From the NCBI GenBank assembly GCA_008360955.1, contig LUCM01009820.1:186001-250000 (forward strand): a stretch of DNA of 64,000 bases, read 5' to 3'. Below, one piece after another: positions 37,676 through 46,266 of this stretch. The position numbers and the translations under genes are program-made. Each line of letters starts with the position of its first letter. Positions within the stretch are counted from its first letter, which is position 1. Under the pieces are notes generated by a model. The model did not search any database. It had not been told where the DNA came from and worked only from the letters and a program-made list of their open reading frames with translations. Source of the stretch: Fasciolopsis buskii (lineage: Eukaryota > Platyhelminthes > Trematoda > Plagiorchiida > Fasciolidae).

Positions 37676-37808
37676 AGTAGGAACTGGATGTGGACAAAAG
37701 AACGACTTTCTTGGAGGCATAGACCTGATTTCGCGACTTAAGCTGTCCATCATGCATGCATACCCAGTGGTCTTCTGTCCAAACATTTCAATATCTGCAC
37801 ATTCCTTG
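37676..37808 (-). repeat. Diverged single copy of the 307-bp hammerhead unit
   Basis: On the + strand the order CTGGATG-TGGACAAAA, TTTCGCG, ATCATGCATGCATACCC and TGTCCAAACAT follows the array unit (CTGGATGCGTAAACAAAA, TTTCGCG, GTCAGGTATGCGTACCC, TGTCTAAACAT). Read on the minus strand it keeps CGCGAAA and a GGTC cleavage site, while the CTGANGA box is altered. Old, presumably inactive copy. Confidence 0.55.
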
Positions 37809-39220
37809 TCCTCTGCTAGGTATTTAAATGAGATTCTAATTACCAGACTAACGTTGGACTGTGCCAACGTATGGATGATTGATCAGGAGAGATCTGGGTC
37901 CGCCCTCTTGATGAATAGCAATTACCTTGCAACCAGTCAAGTGTTTCGGGGAAATATAACTCTTTCATCCTTTTATGAAATCATTACCCTATCAGAAATG
38001 GAGGTCATCAGCAATGCAGGTTTCCTTAGAAGAAATAGACCTGCCGATCCATTTTTCAAGCATAGTGATTAACCGTTTGCATCAGACGTGACAATATTTC
38101 CGCGGTCCATCGGAAAAAAGTGAATGCTTTGGAATTGGTATAAATCGATGACTGCGCTGGTTTACATGAAGGGTGATAAATCCCTCGATGATGACGGTGA
38201 AGGAATACGTTTGGTAAATATTACCACCCAAATACTGGCTACCATTATTCACCATCGGTTATCAAGTGCTCCCTATGGGACGTACTTATGAGAATTATTT
38301 CGGTTTCCTACCCAATGGCGGTTGCATCGGTCACATGTTTAATGTGTGACAGGTCTTGATGTTTGACCTCTTTTATCTGATGCTAGTTTAGAGCGGTTTG
38401 TTTCCTGCCTAATTTTAACGTCAGCTCTGGTACATGAGAATTACCAGGCTACGAACTTTGAGCCCACGATTAGGCTACTTGCACCGATGTTCGGGATTGT
38501 CAGTCAGTCACCAATTCGGTACAAATGCGAACTAAATGAAGATGTAAACAACTGAGGTTTGTTTATAACTTGTGACGCCAAATTGGTTTGAAGATTTTGG
38601 AGAAAAGTAGATCACCGATGTGTTTATTCCTTAATCACAGCCTCCTTCCGTTTTGTTGACGTTGATTTGTCTCTCGCTTTCATGGATTCGATGGACACTA
38701 AAGAATGTCTTCGTCAGCTTTTCGTGGTCGTTCTTGAATGAAAAATCCCCTTACTTCGAGCCCTCACCAATGCACCTGTCTTGTTTGATTGTGAATGTAA
38801 AAGTTTTGCCTGAAGCTATTGTACACCATTTTGGGGTAATGTAAATCTGTGAACGTAATTATCTTCAAAACGTTGCTGGGAGGTTCACGTGATCGTAGAT
38901 TTAATAAGTCTACAGGTGGGCGAATTCTTCAAGGTAGAAATTACGCGGGTTGTAATAAGACACACATGGATGAGCAGTTTTGTGCTGTAGAGCTGTAAAT
39001 CTCCATGGAATATTTGTTTTCCTTTAAAACCATGACAGATTAAAGAAGGTGCTTTAGTAAGTTTTGTAATATATTAGGTAACCTAGAAAGACGTGTTTAT
39101 CGCCACCTCTTGGCCAGTATTCAGTTTGTTAATCTAGAGTTTTCAAGTTTTCGACCAGCTAATTTCAAGTGGTTCCGATTTAAAAGTTTTTGCCCGAGAA
39201 TCGTTTGTATTATCGTCACT

Positions 39221-39243
39221 AATATATATATATATATATATAT
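39221..39243. repeat. (TA)n microsatellite left of the array
   Basis: Eleven or so TA units about 65 bases before the first 307-bp unit. Confidence 0.95.
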
Positions 39244-39406
39244 TTAGAGTTTAGAAGGCATACACTGAATTAATACGTTTATCGTGACGTTTCGATCCAA
39301 ACTANTCTTTGTCAGTTGGGCTGAGCCAACCTTAGGAACGAGGGCAGAATGCCCCAGGATATATATATAAGCAGGAAGTAGTATCTGGATGCGTAAACAA
39401 AATTAG

Positions 39407-39463
39407 CCCGGGAGCACACGACCGGTTTCGCGGTTATTGTCGCTCGTCAGGTATGCGTACCCG
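39407..39463 (-). ncRNA. Hammerhead ribozyme motif, type I, array unit 1
   Basis: Minus strand, 5' to 3': stem I strand CGGG, a 3-nt internal loop side, ACGCATAC; core CTGACGA; stem II GCG-ACAATAAC-CGC; GAAA; minimal stem III made of A-U and C-G around a 2-nt CG loop; T-C cleavage site (GGTC); stem I return strand GTGTGC, a 1-nt loop side, CCCG. The inner stem I has six pairs (one G-T) and the outer four. All invariant positions (C3 U4 G5 A6 G8 A9, G12 A13 A14, U16.1, H17) are present. Predicted self-cleavage lies between the complements of 39420 and 39419. A very short stem III is known from newt satellite and Penelope-like hammerheads and may need dimers. Activity is inferred, not shown. 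Confidence 0.72.
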
Positions 39464-39713
39464 ATGCTCTCTTGTCTAAACATCCACATACTTGTACACT
39501 CCGAATTGATTGATATTTCTCACCAGAATCGAATCTGTAGCAACAGGAGTGTGCATGGAAGCTCTTCGTCGAAGAGTCCACAGAAGAATCACAACTGTGA
39601 TTCGTTGATAATTCTTTGTCAGTTGGGCTGAGCCAACCTTAGGAACGAGGGCAGAATGCCCCAGGATATATATATAAGCAGGAAGTAGTATCTGGATGCG
39701 TAAACAAAATTAG

Positions 39714-39770
39714 CCCGGGAGCACACGACCGGTTTCGCGGTTATTGTCGCTCGTCAGGTATGCGTACCCG
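39714..39770 (-). ncRNA. Hammerhead ribozyme motif, array unit 2
   Basis: Identical to the motif in unit 1, 307 bases further on. A minus-strand transcript cut at units 1 and 2 would release a 307-nt monomer. Confidence 0.72.
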
Positions 39771-40020
39771 ATGCTCTCTTGTCTAAACATCCACATACTT
39801 GTACACTCCGAATTGATTGATATTTCTCACCAGAATCGAATCTGTAGCAACAGGAGTGTGCATGGAAGCTCTTCGTCGAAGAGTCCACAGAAGAATCACA
39901 ACTGTGATTCGTTGATAATTCTTTGTCAGTTGGGCTGAGCCAACCTTAGGAACGAGGGCAGAATGCCCCAGGATATATATATAAGCAGGAAGTAGTATCT
40001 GGATGCGTAAACAAAATTAG

Positions 40021-40077
40021 CCCGGGAGCACACGACCGGTTTCGCGGTTATTGTCGCTCGTCAGGTATGCGTACCCG
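40021..40077 (-). ncRNA. Hammerhead ribozyme motif, array unit 3
   Basis: Same sequence and core as in unit 1; no substitutions seen in core or stems. Confidence 0.72.
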
Positions 40078-40327
40078 ATGCTCTCTTGTCTAAACATCCA
40101 CATACTTGTACACTCCGAATTGATTGATATTTCTCACCAGAATCGAATCTGTAGCAACAGGAGTGTGCATGGAAGCTCTTCGTCGAAGAGTCCACAGAAG
40201 AATCACAACTGTGATTCGTTGATAATTCTTTGTCAGTTGGGCTGAGCCAACCTTAGGAACGAGGGCAGAATGCCCCAGGATATATATATAAGCAGGAAGT
40301 AGTATCTGGATGCGTAAACAAAATTAG

Positions 40328-40384
40328 CCCGGGAGCACACGACCGGTTTCGCGGTTATTGTCGCTCGTCAGGTATGCGTACCCG
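40328..40384 (-). ncRNA. Hammerhead ribozyme motif, array unit 4
   Basis: Same sequence and core as in unit 1; no substitutions seen in core or stems. Confidence 0.72.
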
Positions 40385-40634
40385 ATGCTCTCTTGTCTAA
40401 ACATCCACATACTTGTACACTCCGAATTGATTGATATTTCTCACCAGAATCGAATCTGTAGCAACAGGAGTGTGCATGGAAGCTCTTCGTCGAAGAGTCC
40501 ACAGAAGAATCACAACTGTGATTCGTTGATAATTCTTTGTCAGTTGGGCTGAGCCAACCTTAGGAACGAGGGCAGAATGCCCCAGGATATATATATAAGC
40601 AGGAAGTAGTATCTGGATGCGTAAACAAAATTAG

Positions 40635-40691
40635 CCCGGGAGCACACGACCGGTTTCGCGGTTATTGTCGCTCGTCAGGTATGCGTACCCG
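40635..40691 (-). ncRNA. Hammerhead ribozyme motif, array unit 5
   Basis: Same sequence and core as in unit 1; no substitutions seen in core or stems. Confidence 0.72.
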
Positions 40692-40941
40692 ATGCTCTCT
40701 TGTCTAAACATCCACATACTTGTACACTCCGAATTGATTGATATTTCTCACCAGAATCGAATCTGTAGCAACAGGAGTGTGCATGGAAGCTCTTCGTCGA
40801 AGAGTCCACAGAAGAATCACAACTGTGATTCGTTGATAATTCTTTGTCAGTTGGGCTGAGCCAACCTTAGGAACGAGGGCAGAATGCCCCAGGATATATA
40901 TATAAGCAGGAAGTAGTATCTGGATGCGTAAACAAAATTAG

Positions 40942-40998
40942 CCCGGGAGCACACGACCGGTTTCGCGGTTATTGTCGCTCGTCAGGTATGCGTACCCG
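40942..40998 (-). ncRNA. Hammerhead ribozyme motif, array unit 6 (partial unit)
   Basis: The motif is complete although the unit is cut off about 90 bases later at the TA run. As the 5'-most unit for minus-strand transcription it would be met first by a polymerase coming from the right. Confidence 0.72.
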
Positions 40999-41086
40999 AT
41001 GCTCTCTTGTCTAAACATCCACATACTTGTACACTCCGAATTGATTGATATTTCTCACCAGAATCGGATCTGTAGCAACAGGAGTG

Positions 41087-41108
41087 TGCATATATATATA
41101 TATATATA
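41087..41108. repeat. (TA)n microsatellite at right end of array
   Basis: TA run that replaces the rest of the sixth 307-bp unit after GTGTGCA. Confidence 0.95.
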
Positions 41109-41220
41109 GCCCATCGCATGTAGTCCGTCGTGAGCAAAGAGTGAAGTGTGAATCCGAATGAACAGGGGAACCTTATCAGGACCAAACGATGTAAGGAGTG
41201 TATTGAAAAATCGATGCGCC

Positions 41221-41317
41221 ATGTATTGGTTTTAATTGTGAATCAAATCAAATTTGATTGTAAAACTTGCCTTGAGAAAGACTACCCCACGGTAGTCGAA
41301 ACGTCGGCGCAATACAT
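41221..41317 (+). ncRNA. Hammerhead-like fold with altered core
   Basis: Plus strand. Outer helix ATGTATTG (41221-41228) with CAATACAT (41310-41317); an enclosed hairpin (GTTTTA/TAAAAC and AATCAAAT/ATTTGATT, 41229-41266); GCC (41269-41271) with GGC (41306-41308); then CTTGAGA in place of CTGANGA; a perfect 7-bp stem II GACTACC-CCAC-GGTAGTC (41280-41297); GAAA; and CGTC at the cleavage position. Stem III would be the self-complementary ACGT, possible only as a dimer. Conserved G5-A6 are replaced by T-G, so it is probably inactive or a relative of the motif. The GAAACGTC ending is common in Penelope-type terminal repeats. Confidence 0.45.
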
Positions 41318-44300
41318 CTACCAACAACGCTGTTTTATTAACATTATTTCATTTACATGGAAACCTTACTATCGGAGCTGCTAAAAATAATGCACAGACA
41401 AAAATGTCAGAACGTGATGTATTCGAAATAATTTTGTTGGTCCAATATTCCCATGAAACTCTACATGCAGTTGTGTATATTTTCTGTACGAACACATCAG
41501 ACAACAGGACAGGTGTATGTAAGTTAAAGCCCACTGAATTGCACGAGCATGCGGGCCAGATGCACCAGATGTTGGTGGACTGACTCGTTCTGGTTTTTCT
41601 CGCAATCTGTTCACATGCGGTTTTTGCAGGACAAACAAAATGTATCGGAAACGACAGAATGATGAATTATATATTTTCCACCTACATGGAACAATATTTC
41701 TGCCCACAGTAGTCCCGCTTGTTTCAAATGATGTTAGGCGGCTCAGGAATTTGGAATGCTGCATTATAGACTCCCTGATTCACCGCTAGTACATGCAGTC
41801 TGGCTGGGCACTGCCGAAATGGACAATTTTTGCTTTATAGCATTGCCATATACTTCTTAAGAATTTTGAGCTAAAGTTCTTAGCCAGACTAAGTGAGCCC
41901 TCTGTCTTCTCTTAGACAATTTCTAAATTGCTGCTCAGGCGAATAGCAGGTCAAAACAAGTTGATGCACGGTTGGTTCACTGAATATATGAATTTGTAAC
42001 CTGTAATCATTTTTTTTACATTTCATCTACTTATGCTTACGATCACTGAGTCATCTGCTGAATTTCTTGCACACATTCCATCATTTTATTCGATTTGGCC
42101 TCATTCTACACGAATCGTTTTTGGTAACAGCAAGGTTTCATTTGATGCAACAAAGTGACTAATAATTACTGGACTTCTCCTTTTCGCCACTCAACATTTT
42201 CGTCTAATAGTCCGTATTCATCTGCCTATCTACCATAAACATGTATCACACCTGAGGCAGGGAACTGCGGATTCAACACCTAATTGGTCATATTGATGCA
42301 GCTGGTCCTTTTCTTCGAGAGAAACCAACCTCAGTATGTCAGGAACTTAATAAATTAGGTAAAAAGACATTACTTGCCATTACTAATGATAGCATGACAG
42401 GAGCTACGACGAATTGAAATCGGACTATACTGATTTATTATATTGATTCTTTCGCATTGAATCTGACAGACCGGAATCACAGCCTTCATGAACCATAGAT
42501 TTCTTACCTTTCTGTCTTCTTTGCGACACACTAATGGGGTTTGTTTAGACGGACTTGGTGCTTCGGAGTGTCTAGTCCAATTAGATACGTTTTCCTGAAA
42601 GTATCTGCATGAAGTGAATGTTTGCTGCGTACAACGTTCTTGTGAAGTTTGTTAGCGACCTCTATCGCCAGAACGGTGGTTTAATTACTTGGCAGTTGTG
42701 AATTGAAATCTTCAGCTCGAGATTTAACACTATTACCCTGCAATATTCAATCAGACGTTGTGAATATTGTCAATTCTAAACTAATGAAATAATCAGCATG
42801 GAAGAAACCGCTAACGGAACCGCCAAAACATGAGTTCAGAAATCCCACGGAAGTGAGTAACTGAAGTCCGATAAATAAAAACAGGTACCATGAGCTGCCT
42901 AATGACCTCTTGGCTGAATGCTCACTTCCACGGCCGAGACTTAGCTATCCCATGATTTTTCCTAGCATAGGGTAAGCCGATCTCCGTTACGTGAACACCA
43001 AGCTGGAGACATCGAAGCTGGTCTTTCCACCTCTTGAAAACAGTTCCCAGTAAGTGGATGAATCCTCAGTTAAGAGTGATTAGTTTAAAATGTGTGTACA
43101 CTAAAATTTTTGTCATCCCAGACTAAGTGCATGATGCATACTTGTTCCTTTCTCACTGTATATCTTTTCTTTACTATACGATTTTTTTTCCACGGCTGCG
43201 AAAACCCAACCTGTAGTTTTTTGGTGGCGATTCTATGAAAAATTTACTAACTAGAGTGAACTCATCCGGTATTCATTTCGTCTATTCTTCTTAGGCACAT
43301 TTTCCTCTAGCCATTGGAATTACGCCCGTTGTGAATCCATGGCAATGGGTGCGGAGTCGCATTTTCACCATGCATCACAAAGGCTCATGTTTGTTACTTT
43401 TGATTGAACTTTTTCAGTGATTGCTTTTAAGATTAGAGAAAGACATGGGGTTGGGAATTGTTTAATATGAAGTAACCAACCTTTACTGGAACTTCGCTCG
43501 AAACGCATTAAGAGACCGTTAGATAACTCTTCCATTCATTTCCTCTCCTCCTTTGGTGTTTCGGAGGCACAACAGTCTTGCTGACTCAAAATCACGAAAC
43601 TGAAGTCAGGAGGAAAGTTATTCCTGTTCGTGTACTCGCCATCTTGCACCCGAACTACAGCCTGTCTGGACACAATGCAAATCGTTCCCGTATCAGTCCA
43701 TCTAACAAATGTTCGGTCGATTGTACGCGTTGATCTGCAATTGATGACAGGTCTAGATTGGAAGCGTAGACAAGAGTACATACGCAAATACCGAGTATGG
43801 AGGAGCAAGAGGACGAATGGAAGGAGAACTCAGGGTTGTTGTCTGGTCAGTTTAAGAAACGATCATTCTAGGCACTAAGAAAACAAGTGAAGGAATATGA
43901 ATTAATAAGTGAAATTGTGTATCAAACTTAACTATTGTTAAGCTGGAGCAATGCGGAATTCCTCATCGTCGGTTGGTATTTTCACCTTCATGGGTATAGG
44001 GTCTGCATGCGTACAAACTAGTGGGTTGGTTTGATTCAAACCAGACAGTTTGTTGATAGAAACTCAGACACTACGAATGACAATGACTACATTTCATCTG
44101 GCCATTGATCACTTAGTGCGTGCACTTCCGGCAGTTCGGCGCGTCTTTACAGCTGATCTTCCGTTCTCTTTCTCCCTACGCGTGTTTGAAGTCATGACTG
44201 TAAAAAGTAGAAAAGTTTGGAAATATATGCGGGTAGAAAATGTTGCGTGTGCTGACTAGATGGCCACATGACCAGGTGATGTCAGTGGGAGCTTCATGAC

Positions 44301-44749
44301 ATACACCTTTGGGATACAGGTGAAGACGATTTTCTTTTGAACCTAGGTAGACGCAAAAAATATTTCCCGCTTTCACTGAAGCTCCGATGATGCTCTACCG
44401 ATCTAAATCAAGTAGAGTAGAAAAATCACTTGGTCGTTAAAAATTTCAACCTGGATTTTAAAGCGAAATTATCTCGTCGATGGATGACATTTGTGTATTT
44501 TGGACGAACTATTTCATCCTCCATTTCGTACGATAACGCAGTCCCTTGATTTGTGCTTCCCCCGAGGACTTTTACACAACCAGAACAACCACTGCGAGCC
44601 TAACTTGCAACGTGTGATGCATCGCTTGTGCTCAGTTGGTTAGGCTGCCGCGTCGTTTTATCAGAACCATACTATTGCTTGTAAATGCTTTTTTCTGCCC
44701 ACCCATGGGTATTGTCCAGTTTATCACTATCTGTTTTTTCGCCTAACAG

Positions 44750-45082
44750 GTTCCCTCACGAAATCAGTCTCGGTGATATGTCTGCCGAAATGATGTGGAA
44801 CTATCTGTCCGAGGATCTGTCAGCCGATCTGGACCACCATGCTTCGTTGGCCCGAAAACTGATGGACTCCGGTGAACTCTTAGAGCTCACACAAAATACC
44901 GCTCGGTCGAAATTTCGCGTTCTCGGTCGTCCGCATCACGACACCACTGCTAACGCGAATGGTCGAAGTCCACGAATTAAATCATCCGATTATATGAACT
45001 TGTGCTTTCGCGTCAAATGGTTTTACAATTCCTACATTGCCGGCTTACCCCAGTGCCAAAATAAAGTCCCGGATTACCCTAA
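44750..45082 (+). CDS. unc-13: unc-13 exon k: MUN domain with insertion
   Basis: The largest visible exon (333 nt). It begins FPHEISLGDMSAEMMWNYL and ends SDYMNLCFRVKWFYNSY followed by PQCQNKVPDYP, all family-like. Between the helix ending HHASLA and the conserved KSSDYMN there are about 42 residues (roughly 44852-44978) with no counterpart in insect or vertebrate Unc-13; this stretch is polar with LGRPHH and NANGRSPR segments, probably a surface loop. The acceptor is gcctaacag before 44750 after a pyrimidine run; the donor GTGAGT at 45083 leaves AA, which joins A of the next exon to give Lys. Confidence 0.96.
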
Positions 45083-45243
45083 GTGAGTTTACAGGCTCAC
45101 GATTGTGATTTCTCAGCGCTGATTCAACGGAAACAACATGACAGATTTGTTCTTACTGTTCAGTAGTAGGAGTTTTCAAATAGATTTTCAAATGATTCGT
45201 CATCCGATGTCAACATAAAAATTGCCTTTGAAAACCACGGAAA

Positions 45244-45325
45244 CGCTGTGCAGCCGTTCAAACCTTGTCATGAACTATCATCAGTGCATAACTATGGATT
45301 CCGAACTGGGCGTGAACCCGGATTT
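45244..45325 (-). mobile_element. tRNA-derived SINE with hammerhead-like core, copy 4
   Basis: Minus strand: CCGGGTTCACGCCCAGTTCGG (B-box and following bases, as in the copy at 15.2 kb), then TTATGCA, CTGATGA, a stem II region ending ACAAGG, GAAC and GGCTGCACAGCG. The three bases before CTGATGA seem deleted relative to the other copies, so stem I is broken. Confidence 0.55.
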
Positions 45326-45589
45326 ACTTTTGATTTAACTTTTACTTTCGGTTTTATATTACCTCTGGAAGGCTCATTAGCAGTTTTCCCTGAGGAAAAG
45401 AAAGCATCGTTGTTTCTGACAGCCCCTCTTACCATAATCTGACTACAACAATGTGGTCGAACTCCTAAACTGGGAGAATGGCTACCAATTTCGATCATTT
45501 TACCAATCTGACAACCAGGTTAACATAATGGATGTGCTTCGCTATACGAGCCAACTAAAAAATGCACTAGGCACTTTTATAATCAACGG

Positions 45590-45735
45590 TTCTTTTTGCG
45601 TAGACGGGATGAACGAACATTCCCGGTAGCATACAGAAATTTCTGTTTATTACCGCTCATCAGGTATGCATGTCGGCTACTCTGCTGTCGCGCCATCCAA
45701 GTACACATACTATTCGTAACAAAATCTATTCTTTC
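45590..45735 (-). repeat. Diverged 307-bp-family copy with intact stem I
   Basis: Minus strand: GCATAC, CTGATGA, GCGGTAATAAACA, GAAA, TTTCT, GTATGC. The inner stem I GCATAC/GTATGC pairs perfectly, and CCG/CGG pair beyond the internal loop. The U at 16.1 and stem II pairing are lost. The plus-strand context TGCGTAGACGGGATGAACG to GCCATCCAAGTACACATAC parallels the array unit. Confidence 0.6.
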
Positions 45736-46194
45736 GGGGTCTTGTACTCCCTTTCTGAAGTGTAGCCTTGCGTAATCAACAAAGAATTGCGACCAATCTT
45801 CGCATGATTCGCACGTGGATTTGTTGTCCCTGCATGCTGCTAAGGATTCAAATGGGAGGCCAATCAAAATCCTGGACACTACCTGTTTGTGCGAAGTGAT
45901 ATTTGGGGTTCGTTGGGTGACCAGCTCCGGCGAGCAGTAGTTACAGGCTATCACACTTCGTTTCAGAGGGGAACCATTGATGACTAAACATTTAAGTGAC
46001 CAAAAAGTGTTGAATACGAACCTCTAGTAAGCGTTTAGAGTTGTAGGAAGTTGAACTTTATTTTTTAGAAGCTTCATCATAAAGAATTAGTGATTGTAGT
46101 TATGAGAATGGAGTTATGTAACACACTGTAATTGTTTTACTACCTGCTTGGAACGGAAAATCCACTTGTGTACAAAATATCCAAAATGCACCAC

Positions 46195-46266
46195 CACGAG
46201 CCGCATTCACACCAGTTAACCCCGTTTGGAAGGGGAGATGTTCTACCTTTGAGCTAGCGTGGAAAC
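46195..46266 (-). repeat. tRNA-Gly(UCC)-like fragment
   Basis: Minus strand: TAGCTCAAAGGTAGAA (good A-box), an anticodon arm with CCCCTTCCAAACGGGG giving a TCC anticodon, and a degraded B-box GGTGTGAATGC. The acceptor stem does not close, so a tRNA-derived repeat or tRNA pseudogene. Confidence 0.45.

Larger units (their letters stand above)
39307..41090. repeat. 307-bp tandem repeat, 5.8 units
   Basis: Units start at 39307, 39614, 39921, 40228, 40535 and 40842 with CTTTGTCAGTTGGGCTGAG; the period is exactly 307 bp. The first five appear identical; the sixth has at least one change (GAATCGGATC for GAATCGAATC) and breaks off at about 41090 into a TA run. A single ambiguous base sits at 39305 next to the left edge. 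Each unit includes an internal ATATATATATAA, a near-palindrome TCTTCGTCGAAGA, a TCACAACTGTGA palindrome and, on the minus strand, a hammerhead ribozyme motif. A 64-codon open frame repeats with the unit on the + strand and is not considered a gene. Confidence 0.97.
34730..44749 (+). other. 10-kb unc-13 intron with hammerhead satellite
   Basis: GT-AG intron of 10,020 bp. It carries a GC-rich run of AGACGGACAGGCGGGCAGG type near 36863-36895, the diverged 307-bp-family copy at 37676-37808, TA repeats, the tandem array at 39307-41090, the hairpin region at 41221-41317, and otherwise unrecognised DNA. No nested gene supported. Confidence 0.8.

Noticed and set aside
39437..40859. A 64-codon open frame repeated five times at 307-base spacing
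   Set aside because: It exists only because the DNA unit is repeated; it overlaps the hammerhead on the other strand, has no known domain and is disrupted in the diverged copies.
39307..41090. Regular repeats that could suggest a CRISPR array
   Set aside because: Units are 307 bp of continuous identity without variable spacers, in a eukaryotic intron.
44610..44665. A-box-like TGCTCAGTTGGTTAG just upstream of an unc-13 exon
   Set aside because: No B-box and no cloverleaf; at most a fragment of a tRNA-derived repeat.
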